Source of the DNA: Chitinophaga sp. Cy-1792
Lineage (GTDB): Bacteria > Bacteroidota > Bacteroidia > Chitinophagales > Chitinophagaceae
DNA: 64,000 nt
Reading direction: 5' to 3'
Assembly: GCF_011752935.1 (NCBI RefSeq)
Contig: NZ_VWWO01000002.1
Coordinates: 1,364,001-1,428,000, forward strand
Shown here in pieces: positions 17,210 to 26,272 of this stretch. A model generated the notes under the pieces. It was given only the letters and a program-made list of their open reading frames with translations, made no database searches and had not been told where the DNA came from. The translations under genes were made by a program, and so were the position numbers. How positions within the stretch are numbered: position 1 is the stretch's first letter; each line of letters opens with the position of its first letter.

Positions 17210-19144
17210 ATGAAAATTTTAGCGCTCCTGGCCAACATATTATTAGTTTGCTATGCATTTCCTGTTCAGAGTCAGTCTCCCTACATCCTCAATGGTTCCG
17301 CCACGCAAACCAGCTGCAATTGCTATGTACTTACCCAGGACGTCACCTTCACCAGCGGCACTGCCTGGAATAAGAATAAAATCAATCTGAATCAATCATT
17401 TAATTATGTTTTTGATGTATTTCTCGGCTGTAATACCGATGGCGCCGATGGGATAGGGTTTATTTTGCAGACAAAAGGTACCAATCTGGGGGCAAACGGG
17501 CAGGGGATTGGATTTAAAGGCATATCTCCTTCGCTGGGTGTAATCATTGATACCTACCAGAATTATGATGAAAATGACCCTCCGTATGACCACGTTGCCA
17601 TTCAGATGAATGGTGTGTCGGATCATAATAGTCCTAATAACCTGGCGGGGCCGGTTACGGTACTGCCTAATGTAAATAATATTAAAGATTGTAAATGGCA
17701 CCTGTTCCGGATTAACTGGGACGCCACTACGAAACACCTGGAAATAAGTGTAGATAATCAGTACCGTTTAAGTATAGACAAAGATTTGGTGAATGATATT
17801 TTCGGTGGAGATCCTGAAGTGCTATGGGGTTTTGCCGGCAGTACCGGCGGCTCGCATAACCTGCAGCAATTTTGTGCAGCCCTGCGGCCTGAATTCGGAT
17901 TTACATCGCAGCAGATATACTGCGAGGGCACGCCGGTAACTTTTACCGACAACTCCAGTTCTTTTGGTACTATTACCCGCTGGTGGTGGGATTTTGGCGA
18001 TGGTACGCAGTCTTCGGTAGCCCAGCCTGCGCCGCATGATTACCCCGCAGCCGGCAATTATACGGTGAAACTGGTTATCCAGGATAACAGCGGCTGTATT
18101 TCTGATACGTTGAAATCCCCTTTTACGCTGGGCTCTTACCCGAAGGTAGATTTTGGTCCCGCCCCATACTGTTTAGGTGCTAATCAATCGATGACCGATG
18201 AAACACAGGTGACAGTAGGTACGCCCGCGACCTGGAGCTGGCAATGGGACGATGGCACCAGTAGTACCGGTAGCAGTCCGGCGCCTCCATACACACAGCC
18301 AGGGCCACATGCGGTGGCGCTAACGGTGACGACTACACAGGGCTGTAGTAGCTCCGCCACCAAAACAGTACTTTTCAGTGAAACGCCTGATATTACCGCC
18401 ACAGGAAGTAATGTTTGTCTGGGTGTTGCTACAGATTTCAGCAGCACCAATGAAACGCCGGGGATTGCCATTAGTAAGTATGTATGGAAATTTGGGGATG
18501 GGCAGATGGGGATGGGGCAGTCGTTGCAGCATCAGTATGCAGATACCGGTCTTTACCAGGCTACGATGTATGGTCTCAGTAGTGAAGGATGTGCTTCTCC
18601 GGTGGTACCGGTGCCGGTGAAAGTAAACAACGTATATGCGCAGGCGGGGAAAGATACCATTATCGCAGTAGGGCAGCCACTGCAACTGAGGGCCGGCTGG
18701 ACGCAGCCAGGTGTCACTTACCACTGGCAGCCGGCAACAGGACTGAGTGATCCTTACAGCGACCATCCTGTGGCTTACCTGCAAAGCGATCAAACCTACG
18801 GGCTGACACTCACTTCTCCGGAAGGCTGTACTGCCACGGATTTTATCCATATTAAAGTTTATACCGGGCCGGAGTTTTATGTCCCCAATGCCTTTACGCC
18901 CAATAATGATGGCAGAAATGATGTATTCAGGGCGATAGCGCCTGGTGTGCAGCATCTCGACTTCTTCTGTGTCTGGAACCGCTGGGGACAATTGGTTTTT
19001 AAAAGTACCGACTTGCCTGGCGGCTGGGATGGTACGGTGAGGGGACAGCCAGCACCTGCGGATACCTATGTATGGATGGTAGAGGGAGTAGATTATCTGG
19101 GGAGAAGATTTAGCAGGAAGGGGACGGTAACGTTGATACGTTGA
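17210..19144 (+). CDS. Secreted L-type-lectin-like / PKD repeat protein with CHU_C (type IX secretion) C-terminal domain
   Basis: The protein has about 644 residues from ATG 17210, which starts a signal peptide (MKILALLANILLVCYAFPVQS). Residues ~25-225 resemble a legume-type lectin, with DGIGFILQ and LGVIIDTYQN. PKD-like repeats follow, each with a WDFGDGT-type motif (WWDFGDGT, WQWDDGTSS, WKFGDGQ). The end carries YVPNAFTPNNDGRNDVFR and WNRWGQLVF, the gliding-motility-associated CHU_C signature for type IX secretion. It is likely exported and surface-attached, binding glycans. Its last ~1.07 kb is repeated 6173 bases downstream, but this copy is complete. A terminator follows. Confidence 0.88.
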   Translation: MKILALLANILLVCYAFPVQSQSPYILNGSATQTSCNCYVLTQDVTFTSGTAWNKNKINLNQSFNYVFDVFLGCNTDGADGIGFILQTKGTNLGANGQGIGFKGISPSLGVIIDTYQNYDENDPPYDHVAIQMNGVSDHNSPNNLAGPVTVLPNVNNIKDCKWHLFRINWDATTKHLEISVDNQYRLSIDKDLVNDIFGGDPEVLWGFAGSTGGSHNLQQFCAALRPEFGFTSQQIYCEGTPVTFTDNSSSFGTITRWWWDFGDGTQSSVAQPAPHDYPAAGNYTVKLVIQDNSGCISDTLKSPFTLGSYPKVDFGPAPYCLGANQSMTDETQVTVGTPATWSWQWDDGTSSTGSSPAPPYTQPGPHAVALTVTTTQGCSSSATKTVLFSETPDITATGSNVCLGVATDFSSTNETPGIAISKYVWKFGDGQMGMGQSLQHQYADTGLYQATMYGLSSEGCASPVVPVPVKVNNVYAQAGKDTIIAVGQPLQLRAGWTQPGVTYHWQPATGLSDPYSDHPVAYLQSDQTYGLTLTSPEGCTATDFIHIKVYTGPEFYVPNAFTPNNDGRNDVFRAIAPGVQHLDFFCVWNRWGQLVFKSTDLPGGWDGTVRGQPAPADTYVWMVEGVDYLGRRFSRKGTVTLIR

Positions 19145-19169
19145 GGTTAGACTTTCAGGTTATAAAGGA

Positions 19170-19203
19170 AAATGGTGTCTCTACCCAGGTAGAGACACCA
19201 TTT
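19170..19203. terminator. Intrinsic bidirectional terminator, left copy
   Basis: AAATGGTGTCTCTACC pairs perfectly with GGTAGAGACACCATTT around CA. It lies 25 bases past the lectin/PKD stop and would also serve the convergent DUF4291 gene. Confidence 0.9.
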
Positions 19204-19355
19204 ATTGTTGTGTGGAATGATGAATAGGTTTACCCAGTACAGCATCCAGTGGATAGATACGTTCCTGCGGAAGTTTTGCTGTTGCTTCCTCCTTTTTGCC
19301 ACTGCGGATTAACTGATGTAAATCCCGGGAGTGGTCGCTGATATCTGTTATCGAT
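19202..19355 (-). pseudogene. 3' remnant of a DUF4291 gene
   Basis: These 154 bases correspond to the C-terminal ~51 codons and stop of the intact DUF4291 gene at 25375-25974, with three base changes. Upstream sequence (its 5' part) is missing. The break at 19355 joins directly to a 47-base piece that, in the right copy, lies 598 bases further on. So the gene's N-terminal part and promoter were deleted here. It has no start codon and is not expected to make protein. Confidence 0.9.
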
Positions 19356-19402
19356 GTAATGTGAACGTATATACGATTGTTGGATTGATGGTTTCACAGG
19401 AT
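19356..19402 (+). repeat. Short direct repeat, left piece (47 bp)
   Basis: It matches 26127-26173 (shared core GATTGTTGGATTGATGGTTT versus GGTTGTTGGATTGATGGTTT) with about five mismatches. It abuts the long repeat here but is 598 bases away from it in the right copy. This shows that the left copy suffered an internal deletion spanning the DUF4291 5' region. Confidence 0.88.
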
Positions 19403-19718
19403 GAGTTCCTGTAGGGAGAAGAATAGTACCACTTTTTAAGGCTTGATAAGTTTGTGTGTAGGGTTTGTATCCTTCTGGATTAGCTTACTTTGCACAAAAG
19501 CAATTTTATAATTAAAAATTATAATCATCTACATTTACAATCCTCGATTGTTAAGTATAATGTTAGATGGTATAATATTGTGCCTATATCTTTCAAAAAA
19601 TTTAATTTCATCTCACCAGACTTGATTTAACAGGTATTCTGTATTAGGTTTTTGAGTACTTATAATATCACTGGAAATATATAAATTAGCTTATTACATA
19701 AAAATATAGTCCCTATTA
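19403..19718 (+). promoter_or_regulatory. Leader of the DUF262 pair with a candidate promoter
   Basis: This is an AT-rich stretch without an open frame. TTTG at 19464-19467 and TACTTTG at 19486-19492 are 18 bases apart, the same spacing as the candidate promoter before gapN in this window, and fit the Bacteroidota -33/-7 pattern. That would leave a ~220-base 5' leader before the first DUF262 gene. No repeat or operator was recognised in the leader. Confidence 0.45.
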
Positions 19719-21494
19719 ATGACCACTACGAAATTAATACTAAAACCTATTTGCCGTTTAAGTAATGAAATTTTTTATATTCCCGCCTATCAAAGAGGAT
19801 ATCGCTGGGGGCCGGCACAAGTTATAGCTTTACTGGATGATATTTGGAGATTCCGAGCAGAAAAAAAAGATACTCCTTTCAAAGAAGTGTTCTATTGTCT
19901 ACAGCCACTGGTTGTTTCTCCCTCCCCTCAAGGATGGATCGTCATTGATGGACAGCAACGATTAACAACCATTCTATTGATCATTACCTACTTACAAACC
20001 CGGGCAGATGATCTTGACAATATTAAATTTTCAATCTCTTACGAGACAAGACCTGAAAGCCAGAGCTTCATTGAGAATATTGGCGATATTCACCGTGAGG
20101 ATAACATTGATTATTATCACATGAGCGAAGCATTTAATTCAATTAAAGCTTGGTTCAAAAGTAAAGGTCCGAATACCAAGATCAACTTTCAACAAACATT
20201 TCTAAATGATGATGATGAAGGAAAAAACGTAAAGGTAATATGGTATCAGGTTGATGAGTCAGAGACAGCCACTCATATTGATATCTTTACCCGTTTAAAC
20301 ATAGGGAAAATTCCCTTAACAAGTGCAGAGTTGATAAAGGCTTTCCTGTTACAAAAAGAACATTTTCCAATAGAAAAGGCTGATGTAAAACAAATCCAGA
20401 TCGCAACTGAGTGGGATTATATCGAAAGGATGCTCCAACGTGATGAATTCTGGTATTTTATCTATGATGCAGCTGATACATTTAATTACGAGAACCGTAT
20501 TGAATATATATTTGATAGAATGTTTGATCGACAAAAAGACACTGATTATTATCATACATTCTATGCATTTATCTCTGAAGAAAACCTGGTCAAAGATAGT
20601 AACGGACAAGTTGACATAGGTGCTATGTGGATCAAGGTAAAACAATACTTTCAGGTCCTTGAAGATTGGTTCAGTAACAATGAGCTATATCATTTGGTTG
20701 GATATCTCATTTGTTGCGGCTATCGAATGAATAAACTAAAAGCTGATGCAGATAAAATAAGTAAGGATAAATTTAAAGAAATCCTGAATGAAAAAATAAA
20801 AAATACTGTCAATTTTCAAATTGTCAATCTGGAGTATAATAATGATCGAGCCGAAATTAAGAGATTGTTGTTACTGTTCAATATTCAGACGCTTCTGAAA
20901 TCTGAAGGCGAGAGCAGGTTTCCATTTGATTTATTCAAAACTTATGACTGGGACATTGAACATATCAACTCTCAAACAGAAAGAGATATAGATAAACGCT
21001 ATAGGAAGGACTGGATGGCCGATATCGTGAAATATTTTACAGGTCTTAGTATAGAAGTAATCTTACAAAACAAGAGTAAATTGGATGACTTGAAAGAAGA
21101 TGACGGGAATTTTTGTAAAAGGATTCTCGAACTTTATTCCATGGACGCTGTTAACGAAGTGATGTTTTCAGAAATAAAACAGGAAATAGCTAATCGATTC
21201 GATGCTGATTTAGATGACCGCAATAAATACATAGATAGCATTGGGAACCTTACACTCCTGGATTCGGCCACAAATCGTAGTTACAAAAACGCATTCTTTC
21301 CCATTAAGCGCCAGCATATTATTGAAAATGACAGCATAGGAAAGTTTGTGCCTATTTGTACTAAGAACGTATTTCTAAAATATTATGCAGATCGCCTTGG
21401 CGATGTCATGCATTGGAAAGAAAGTGATGCATTGTCATACACTAATGCCATTTTTCGTATGTTAGAAAATTATCTTCCCTCACAAGAAATGTAA
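19719..21494 (+). CDS. DUF262 + DUF1524 (HNH) protein, GmrSD-like nuclease, first gene of a pair
   Basis: The protein has 591 residues. The N-terminal DUF262 domain (ParB/sulfiredoxin-like nucleotide-hydrolysis fold) has PAYQRGYRW (residues 22-30) and DGQQRLTT (77-84), then FTRLNIGKIPLTSAELIKA (~190). The C-terminal DUF1524 domain has WDIEHIN with His415, and IGNLTLL with Asn510 followed by N519 and KR530-531, the HNH-type nuclease pattern. In GmrSD-type IV restriction these two domains cut modified phage DNA using NTP. The second DUF262 gene starts 6 bases downstream. Base composition is much lower in GC than the flanking lectin gene. A defence role is inferred. Confidence 0.88.
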   Translation: MTTTKLILKPICRLSNEIFYIPAYQRGYRWGPAQVIALLDDIWRFRAEKKDTPFKEVFYCLQPLVVSPSPQGWIVIDGQQRLTTILLIITYLQTRADDLDNIKFSISYETRPESQSFIENIGDIHREDNIDYYHMSEAFNSIKAWFKSKGPNTKINFQQTFLNDDDEGKNVKVIWYQVDESETATHIDIFTRLNIGKIPLTSAELIKAFLLQKEHFPIEKADVKQIQIATEWDYIERMLQRDEFWYFIYDAADTFNYENRIEYIFDRMFDRQKDTDYYHTFYAFISEENLVKDSNGQVDIGAMWIKVKQYFQVLEDWFSNNELYHLVGYLICCGYRMNKLKADADKISKDKFKEILNEKIKNTVNFQIVNLEYNNDRAEIKRLLLLFNIQTLLKSEGESRFPFDLFKTYDWDIEHINSQTERDIDKRYRKDWMADIVKYFTGLSIEVILQNKSKLDDLKEDDGNFCKRILELYSMDAVNEVMFSEIKQEIANRFDADLDDRNKYIDSIGNLTLLDSATNRSYKNAFFPIKRQHIIENDSIGKFVPICTKNVFLKYYADRLGDVMHWKESDALSYTNAIFRMLENYLPSQEM

Positions 21495-21500
21495 ATCCCC

Positions 21501-23999
21501 ATGCAATTAAGTGAAATAAAAATTAATGAAGGAAAAAGGTTGTCATTTTTTCAATTATTTTCCACGCAACAATTGAACATTGAAATACCGATTATTCAGC
21601 GTGATTATGCACAGGGACGAAAATCTGCTAAAGAAGTAAGATCGCAATTCCTGACAACACTTTATAAGTATCTGGATGAAAATATTCCCAACAGGGATCT
21701 GGATTTTGTCTATGGTAGTATTTCAAGGCCTGTTAAAGGGGCGCCTACATTTATTCCACTGGATGGACAACAGCGTCTTACTACCCTTTTTCTGCTTCAC
21801 TGGTATTTAGGCACCTTGAGCGGGAACGAACAAACATTACGTGAAAACTTGCTGGATGGCAATAGGTCCCGATTTTCATACGAAACACGTGCCAGTGCCC
21901 GTGAGTTTTGTGATGCACTGTTGTCAAGTATTGTTGATTTTGGGCCATTAGAACATGGTAAATCATTATCCACAATTATTACAAATGAAGGTTGGTACTT
22001 TGAGTCATGGAGACAGGATCCGACAATCCAGTCTATGCTCACTATGTTGGATGCAATAGATCAAAGGTTTCGAAATAAACCGGACTTCTTTAACAGGCTT
22101 ATAAAAAGTGAGCCACCTCTAATTACCTTTCAATTTCTCGATATTGGAGAACTACATCTTACAGATGACCTCTATATTAAAATAAATTCTCGAGGCAAGG
22201 AGCTAACACCCTTTGAGAACTTCAAGGCAAAACTGGAAAAAGAAATAGCAGAACTGTTTAAGGGTGAGCCTAAGCATTGGTCGTTCCAGTCCGGAAAGGG
22301 TGAAATGAAATTACTAACCCAAGACTACTTTTCCCATAGCATTGACACAAAATGGCTGGATTTTTTTTGGGCTCAATCATATGAAAATGGGAAGCCAGTT
22401 TTTTCTGATGACTACATCATGAATTTTATCCGCGTCATACTCACTAATGAGTATGCCTGTAATAGGGATAGTGTAGATGATAATTTGAGAAAATTGGTGG
22501 GTACACAGGATATCAAAAGTGAAGCCGGTTATAAAGGAGTGGCGAAAGGTGTTTCTTTCTTCAATTATAAGGATTATGGAGTGCTGCAAGCTCATATTAT
22601 TACCGCTCTTGTAGCTTCGTTTGATAGCTTACTAAAGGTAACTGAGATAGATGCTGCCCATATGCCGGAAGATCACCATTATAACCATTGGTCGGTATCC
22701 CGGAAGGCATTCATTCATGACCTCAGAGCGACTGATAGAATTAGATTTCACGCATTCCTGACGTATATTTTGAGGGGTTTTGAAACCAGCGGACTTAAAG
22801 AAATGATGCGGGTTGTCTATAACCTTACCGAGAATAGTGATTTCGACGATTCAAGAAGTTTAGCGAACGCCTTGAAGGAAATTAGAAAATTATCTCCCTA
22901 TATGCCAGATATTCTGACGCACTTAGCAGGAGGAGAAGCGGAGATCAGCTCTTTCTATGGTCAACAAATAGAAGAGGAGAAAATCAAAGCCTGTCTTATA
23001 CTCAAAGGAAATCCTTGGGCTACTGCTGTGTTGAGTATCGAGAAGCATTCTTTTGTAAGAGGTCAGATAGGCTTCCTATTAGAATTCAGCGGGATACTTG
23101 AGTATTATAACAGGAATAAGCATTGTAATTGGAACGATGAAGAAGATAGTACATTCCTGAATATATTTAATAGCTATGTGGAAAAATCTACCGCACTGTT
23201 TGATTATCTCAATAACAGAAGTAACGCTTCAGAGGAGGAGTATCTGTGGGAAAGGGCTATGCTTTCCAAAGGTGATTATTTGATCACCGCCGAATATTGG
23301 AGAAAAAATTTTCTCCATAGCTCTGCTAATCTTCGTGATTATAGCTGGAAACGACTTTTGCGACTAAACGGCAGGCAGGACAATGACAACGAAGTGCAGA
23401 CTGCACGCAGAAAACTTGTAAAAGAATTACTCGACGATAATCGATTTGATCCCAAAAATTTCCAAGATTCCTGTCGGAGATTTATTGCAGATATTCCTAT
23501 GGGATGGCGGGCTCCTTTTGTAAGAAATCCCCGCTTGATTAAAGCTTGTACACAGGGTTTTATCCGGGTAAATGATAGCGATCAAAGAATCCGTCTTTTG
23601 AAAACTAGTAAGTTGACTTATCATTATGAATTACTTACTTATCATTTATTTACAGAAGAAATGGAGAACTGTGACTTCGGTCCTTTTAAGGCCAATTATA
23701 CAGTAGACTATGGAGAAACAGGTATACCAAAGATTACGCTTCGAGGAATGATCTATAGTAGTAAAGAATATGGTATTGATATATTTAATAAAGACCATCT
23801 TCATTTAAATTTCAAGGTATTGAACAGCAATTCCGGTGATACATCTGCTTATGATAGCGTGATCCTTGATGCTTTGGAGAAAGCAGACTTTAAATATCCA
23901 GACACAGAAAATGGAGGATATTCCCGGATGGAGGAAGTTAATACAGTTATGGAAAGATTACAAATGCTCTGTACTCATCTACATGAAATTGTAAAATGA
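21501..23999 (+). CDS. Large DUF262 protein without recognisable nuclease domain, second gene of a pair
   Basis: The protein has 832 residues. The DUF262 core is clear: PIIQRDYAQGR (30-40), PLDGQQRLTTLFLLHW (85-100) and KINSRGKELTPFENFKAKLE (~225). The remaining ~580 residues are mostly helical by look. They show no EHxxP/HNH pattern like its partner and no family I recognise. Residues ~730-790 (GIPKITLRGMIYSS) look like a small beta domain. With both proteins keeping the DGQQR motif, the pair may form a two-subunit NTP-dependent complex in which only the first carries the HNH site. It ends 250 bases before the right direct repeat and is followed by its own terminator. Confidence 0.85.
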   Translation: MQLSEIKINEGKRLSFFQLFSTQQLNIEIPIIQRDYAQGRKSAKEVRSQFLTTLYKYLDENIPNRDLDFVYGSISRPVKGAPTFIPLDGQQRLTTLFLLHWYLGTLSGNEQTLRENLLDGNRSRFSYETRASAREFCDALLSSIVDFGPLEHGKSLSTIITNEGWYFESWRQDPTIQSMLTMLDAIDQRFRNKPDFFNRLIKSEPPLITFQFLDIGELHLTDDLYIKINSRGKELTPFENFKAKLEKEIAELFKGEPKHWSFQSGKGEMKLLTQDYFSHSIDTKWLDFFWAQSYENGKPVFSDDYIMNFIRVILTNEYACNRDSVDDNLRKLVGTQDIKSEAGYKGVAKGVSFFNYKDYGVLQAHIITALVASFDSLLKVTEIDAAHMPEDHHYNHWSVSRKAFIHDLRATDRIRFHAFLTYILRGFETSGLKEMMRVVYNLTENSDFDDSRSLANALKEIRKLSPYMPDILTHLAGGEAEISSFYGQQIEEEKIKACLILKGNPWATAVLSIEKHSFVRGQIGFLLEFSGILEYYNRNKHCNWNDEEDSTFLNIFNSYVEKSTALFDYLNNRSNASEEEYLWERAMLSKGDYLITAEYWRKNFLHSSANLRDYSWKRLLRLNGRQDNDNEVQTARRKLVKELLDDNRFDPKNFQDSCRRFIADIPMGWRAPFVRNPRLIKACTQGFIRVNDSDQRIRLLKTSKLTYHYELLTYHLFTEEMENCDFGPFKANYTVDYGETGIPKITLRGMIYSSKEYGIDIFNKDHLHLNFKVLNSNSGDTSAYDSVILDALEKADFKYPDTENGGYSRMEEVNTVMERLQMLCTHLHEIVK

Positions 24000-24165
24000 A
24001 ACCCAAAAAGGGAAGTTCATTCCGAATAGCCAGCTTCTACCAGATTCCTTTTCCTGACTTACTTTCATGGCCCATAAAGTTTTAAGTCTCATGTTTGGGT
24101 TTTGGTTGGTTTGCTTATTATTGACTTGTGATTTCAGAAAATTTGTATTGATAAGACTTTACTAG

Positions 24166-24210
24166 AAAAAAGGATACACTAAAACCAAATTGTTTTGTGT
24201 ATCCTTTTTT
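24166..24210 (+). terminator. Intrinsic terminator after the DUF262 pair
   Basis: AAAAAAGGATACAC pairs perfectly with GTGTATCCTTTTTT around a 17-base loop. It lies 167 bases past the second DUF262 stop and 42 bases before the right repeat. Confidence 0.9.
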
Positions 24211-24251
24211 GTGTTCTTTCAGATTCGATGATTTACCTTTTTACCGGTAAA

Positions 24252-25317
24252 CCAGGATAACAGCGGCTGTATTTCTGATACGCTAAAATCCCCTTTTACG
24301 CTGGGCTCTTACCCGAAGGTAGATTTTGGTCCCGTCCCATACTGTTTAGGTGCTAATCAATCGATGACCGATGAAACACAGGTGACAGTAGGTACGCCCG
24401 CGACCTGGAGCTGGCAATGGGACGATGGCACCAGTAGTACCGGTAGCAGTCCGGCGCCTCCATACACACAGCCAGGGCCACATGCGGTGGCGCTAACGGT
24501 GACGACTACACAGGGCTGTAGTAGCTCCGCCACCAAAACAGTACTTTTCAGTGAAACGCCTGATATTACCGCCACAGGAAGTAATGTTTGTCTGGGTGTT
24601 GCTACAGATTTCAGCAGCACCAATGAAACGCCGGGGATTGCCATTAGTAAGTATGTATGGAAATTTGGGGATGGGCAGATGGGGATGGGGCAGTCGTTGC
24701 AGCATCAGTATGCAGATACCGGTCTTTACCAGGCTACGATGTATGGTCTCAGTAGTGAAGGATGTGCTTCTCCGGTGGTACCGGTGCCGGTGAAAGTAAA
24801 CAACGTATATGCGCAGGCGGGGAAAGATACCATTATCGCAGTAGGGCAGCCACTGCAACTGCAGGCCGGCTGGACGCAGCCAGGTGTCACTTACCACTGG
24901 CAGCCGGCAACAGGACTGAGTGATCCTTACAGCGATCATCCTGTGGCTTACCTGCAAAGCGATCAAACCTACGGGCTGACACTCACTTCTCCGGAAGGCT
25001 GTACTGCCACGGATTTTATTCATATTAAAGTTTATACCGGGCCGGAGTTTTATGTCCCCAATGCCTTTACGCCCAATAATGATGGAAGAAATGATGTATT
25101 CAGGGCAATAGCGCCTGGCGTGCAGCATCTCGACTTCTTCTGCGTCTGGAACCGCTGGGGACAATTGGTTTTTAAAAGTACCGACTTGCCTGGCGGCTGG
25201 GATGGTACGGTGAGGGGACAGCCAGCACCTGCGGATACCTATGTATGGATGGTAGAGGGAGTAGATTATCTGGGGAGAAGATTTAGCAGGAAGGGGACGG
25301 TAACGTTGATACGTTAA
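24252..25317 (+). pseudogene. 5'-truncated copy of the lectin/PKD/CHU_C gene
   Basis: The last ~355 codons of the gene at 17210-19144 are repeated here in frame to the stop (TAA instead of TGA). It lacks the signal peptide, the lectin domain and the first PKD repeat. In the correct frame a TGA lies just upstream at 24229, and the first ATG is internal (24364). No export signal could therefore be made even if it were transcribed. From ATG 24364 onward the predicted protein differs from the full copy at one position (Arg to Gln after LQL). An Ala/Val change lies slightly further upstream. It is best read as a duplication remnant. Confidence 0.9.
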
Positions 25318-25342
25318 GGTTAGACTTTTAGTTTATAAAGAA

Positions 25343-25376
25343 AAAAGCTGTCTCTACCCGGGTAGAGACAGCTTTT
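25343..25376. terminator. Intrinsic bidirectional terminator, right copy
   Basis: AAAGCTGTCTCTACC pairs with GGTAGAGACAGCTTT. It is at the same place as the left-copy hairpin but with both arms of the outer stem changed in a pairing-preserving way. Confidence 0.9.
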
Positions 25377-25974
25377 ATTGTTGTGTGGAATGATGAATAG
25401 GTTTACCCAGTGCGGCATCCAGTGGATAGATACGTTCCTGCGGAAGTTTTGCTGTTGCTTCCTCCTTTTTGCCACTGCGGATTAACTGATGTAAATCCCG
25501 GGAGTAGTCGCTGATATCTGTTATCGATACTACCCAGTCATTTACATAATGCTCAACAGCAATACCTGATAAGCCGATCTGAATACTTCTGTAGTCAAGA
25601 TTTTGCATATGGATGTCTTTCTCCGGGTCCCATTGGATACGTACGGGTGCCTGTTTCATGGCTTCCTGCCAGGCGCTTTCGCTGCCGTGTAACTTTGGTT
25701 TGTAGTGGGAGAGGCAGGCATTGCCGATGGCCCATTCAAATCCACTGCGTTTGATATTGATGGCAAGGATGTGTTCCTGTCCTTCTTTTGTACCCCACCC
25801 GGCGCGGTACATCATCCACAGAAAGGAGGGCTTGATCCAGGTCATGCGGTCCATTTTAAATGGTGGTATGAAGCGCTGGTGTTCCACTGCGAGGATGCCA
25901 ATCTTTGGTGAGTATGCCTGGTATACGGTGATTGTTTCTTCGTCATAGACGGCCCTGATTTGTCGTTCTAACAT
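25375..25974 (-). CDS. DUF4291 family protein (intact copy)
   Basis: The protein has 199 residues from ATG 25974. An upstream in-frame ATG (26037) adds 21 residues that do not belong to the family. The start ERQIRAVYDEETITVYQAY, the middle MTWIKPSFLWMMYRAGW and GFEWAIGNACLSHY are strongly diagnostic of DUF4291. The function is not established. It is convergent with the lectin/PKD remnant and shares its terminator. Its 3' 154 bases are repeated at 19202-19355, so this gene is the right-hand partner of the ancestral pair split by the DUF262 insertion. Confidence 0.9.
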   Translation of the reverse strand: MLERQIRAVYDEETITVYQAYSPKIGILAVEHQRFIPPFKMDRMTWIKPSFLWMMYRAGWGTKEGQEHILAINIKRSGFEWAIGNACLSHYKPKLHGSESAWQEAMKQAPVRIQWDPEKDIHMQNLDYRSIQIGLSGIAVEHYVNDWVVSITDISDYSRDLHQLIRSGKKEEATAKLPQERIYPLDAALGKPIHHSTQQ

Positions 25975-26126
25975 GGTTGGGTATTTGGATAATAAAAATA
26001 GTCGTGTTGGTGAAATAACAGGAAGCGTAAGGAGCAATGTAAGCTGGTCAGGGATAGCGGTGTAGCTGGTTAACGATACCTTATTTCAATGGGAGCGAAA
26101 TTATATAATTTTTGGATATTTATGTA

Positions 26127-26173
26127 GTAACGTGCACGTATATATGGTTGTTGGATTGATGGTTTCGCAGGAT
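26127..26173 (+). repeat. Short direct repeat, right piece (47 bp)
   Basis: It matches 19356-19402. It lies upstream of the DUF4291 start and marks the far end of the region deleted from the left copy. Confidence 0.88.
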
Positions 26174-26272
26174 TATATGAATATATCTCAAAAAAAGTCG
26201 ATGCTAATTTCTTTTACCTACCATATTCGTTTATTTTAGTCGACATAATACAATAAAATTTTTATCCCTGGT

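Larger units (their letters stand above)
18079..19355 (+). repeat. Long direct repeat, left copy (1277 bp)
   Basis: The stretch matches 24252-25528 at a constant offset of 6173 with no indel. It covers the last ~1066 bases of the lectin/PKD gene, the terminator and the last ~154 bases of the convergent DUF4291 gene. By eye there are about a dozen differences in the coding part and three in the DUF4291 part. Roughly another dozen are packed into the ~60 bases around the terminator. Confidence 0.97.
24252..25528 (+). repeat. Long direct repeat, right copy (1277 bp)
   Basis: This copy matches 18079-19355. It starts abruptly inside the lectin/PKD coding frame and runs without indels through the terminator into the 3' part of the intact DUF4291 gene. 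The outside flank at 24252 has no similarity to the corresponding part of the left copy. Confidence 0.97.

Noticed and set aside
18320..18991. 223-codon minus-strand frame inside the lectin/PKD gene, repeated at 24493-25164
   Set aside because: It is opposite a gene with clear domains, has no start context or family resemblance, and is repeated only because the DNA is repeated.
19403..24250. DUF262 region as an insertion sequence or prophage fragment
   Set aside because: No transposase, integrase, terminal inverted repeats or phage genes were seen; the flanks are host-gene duplications instead.
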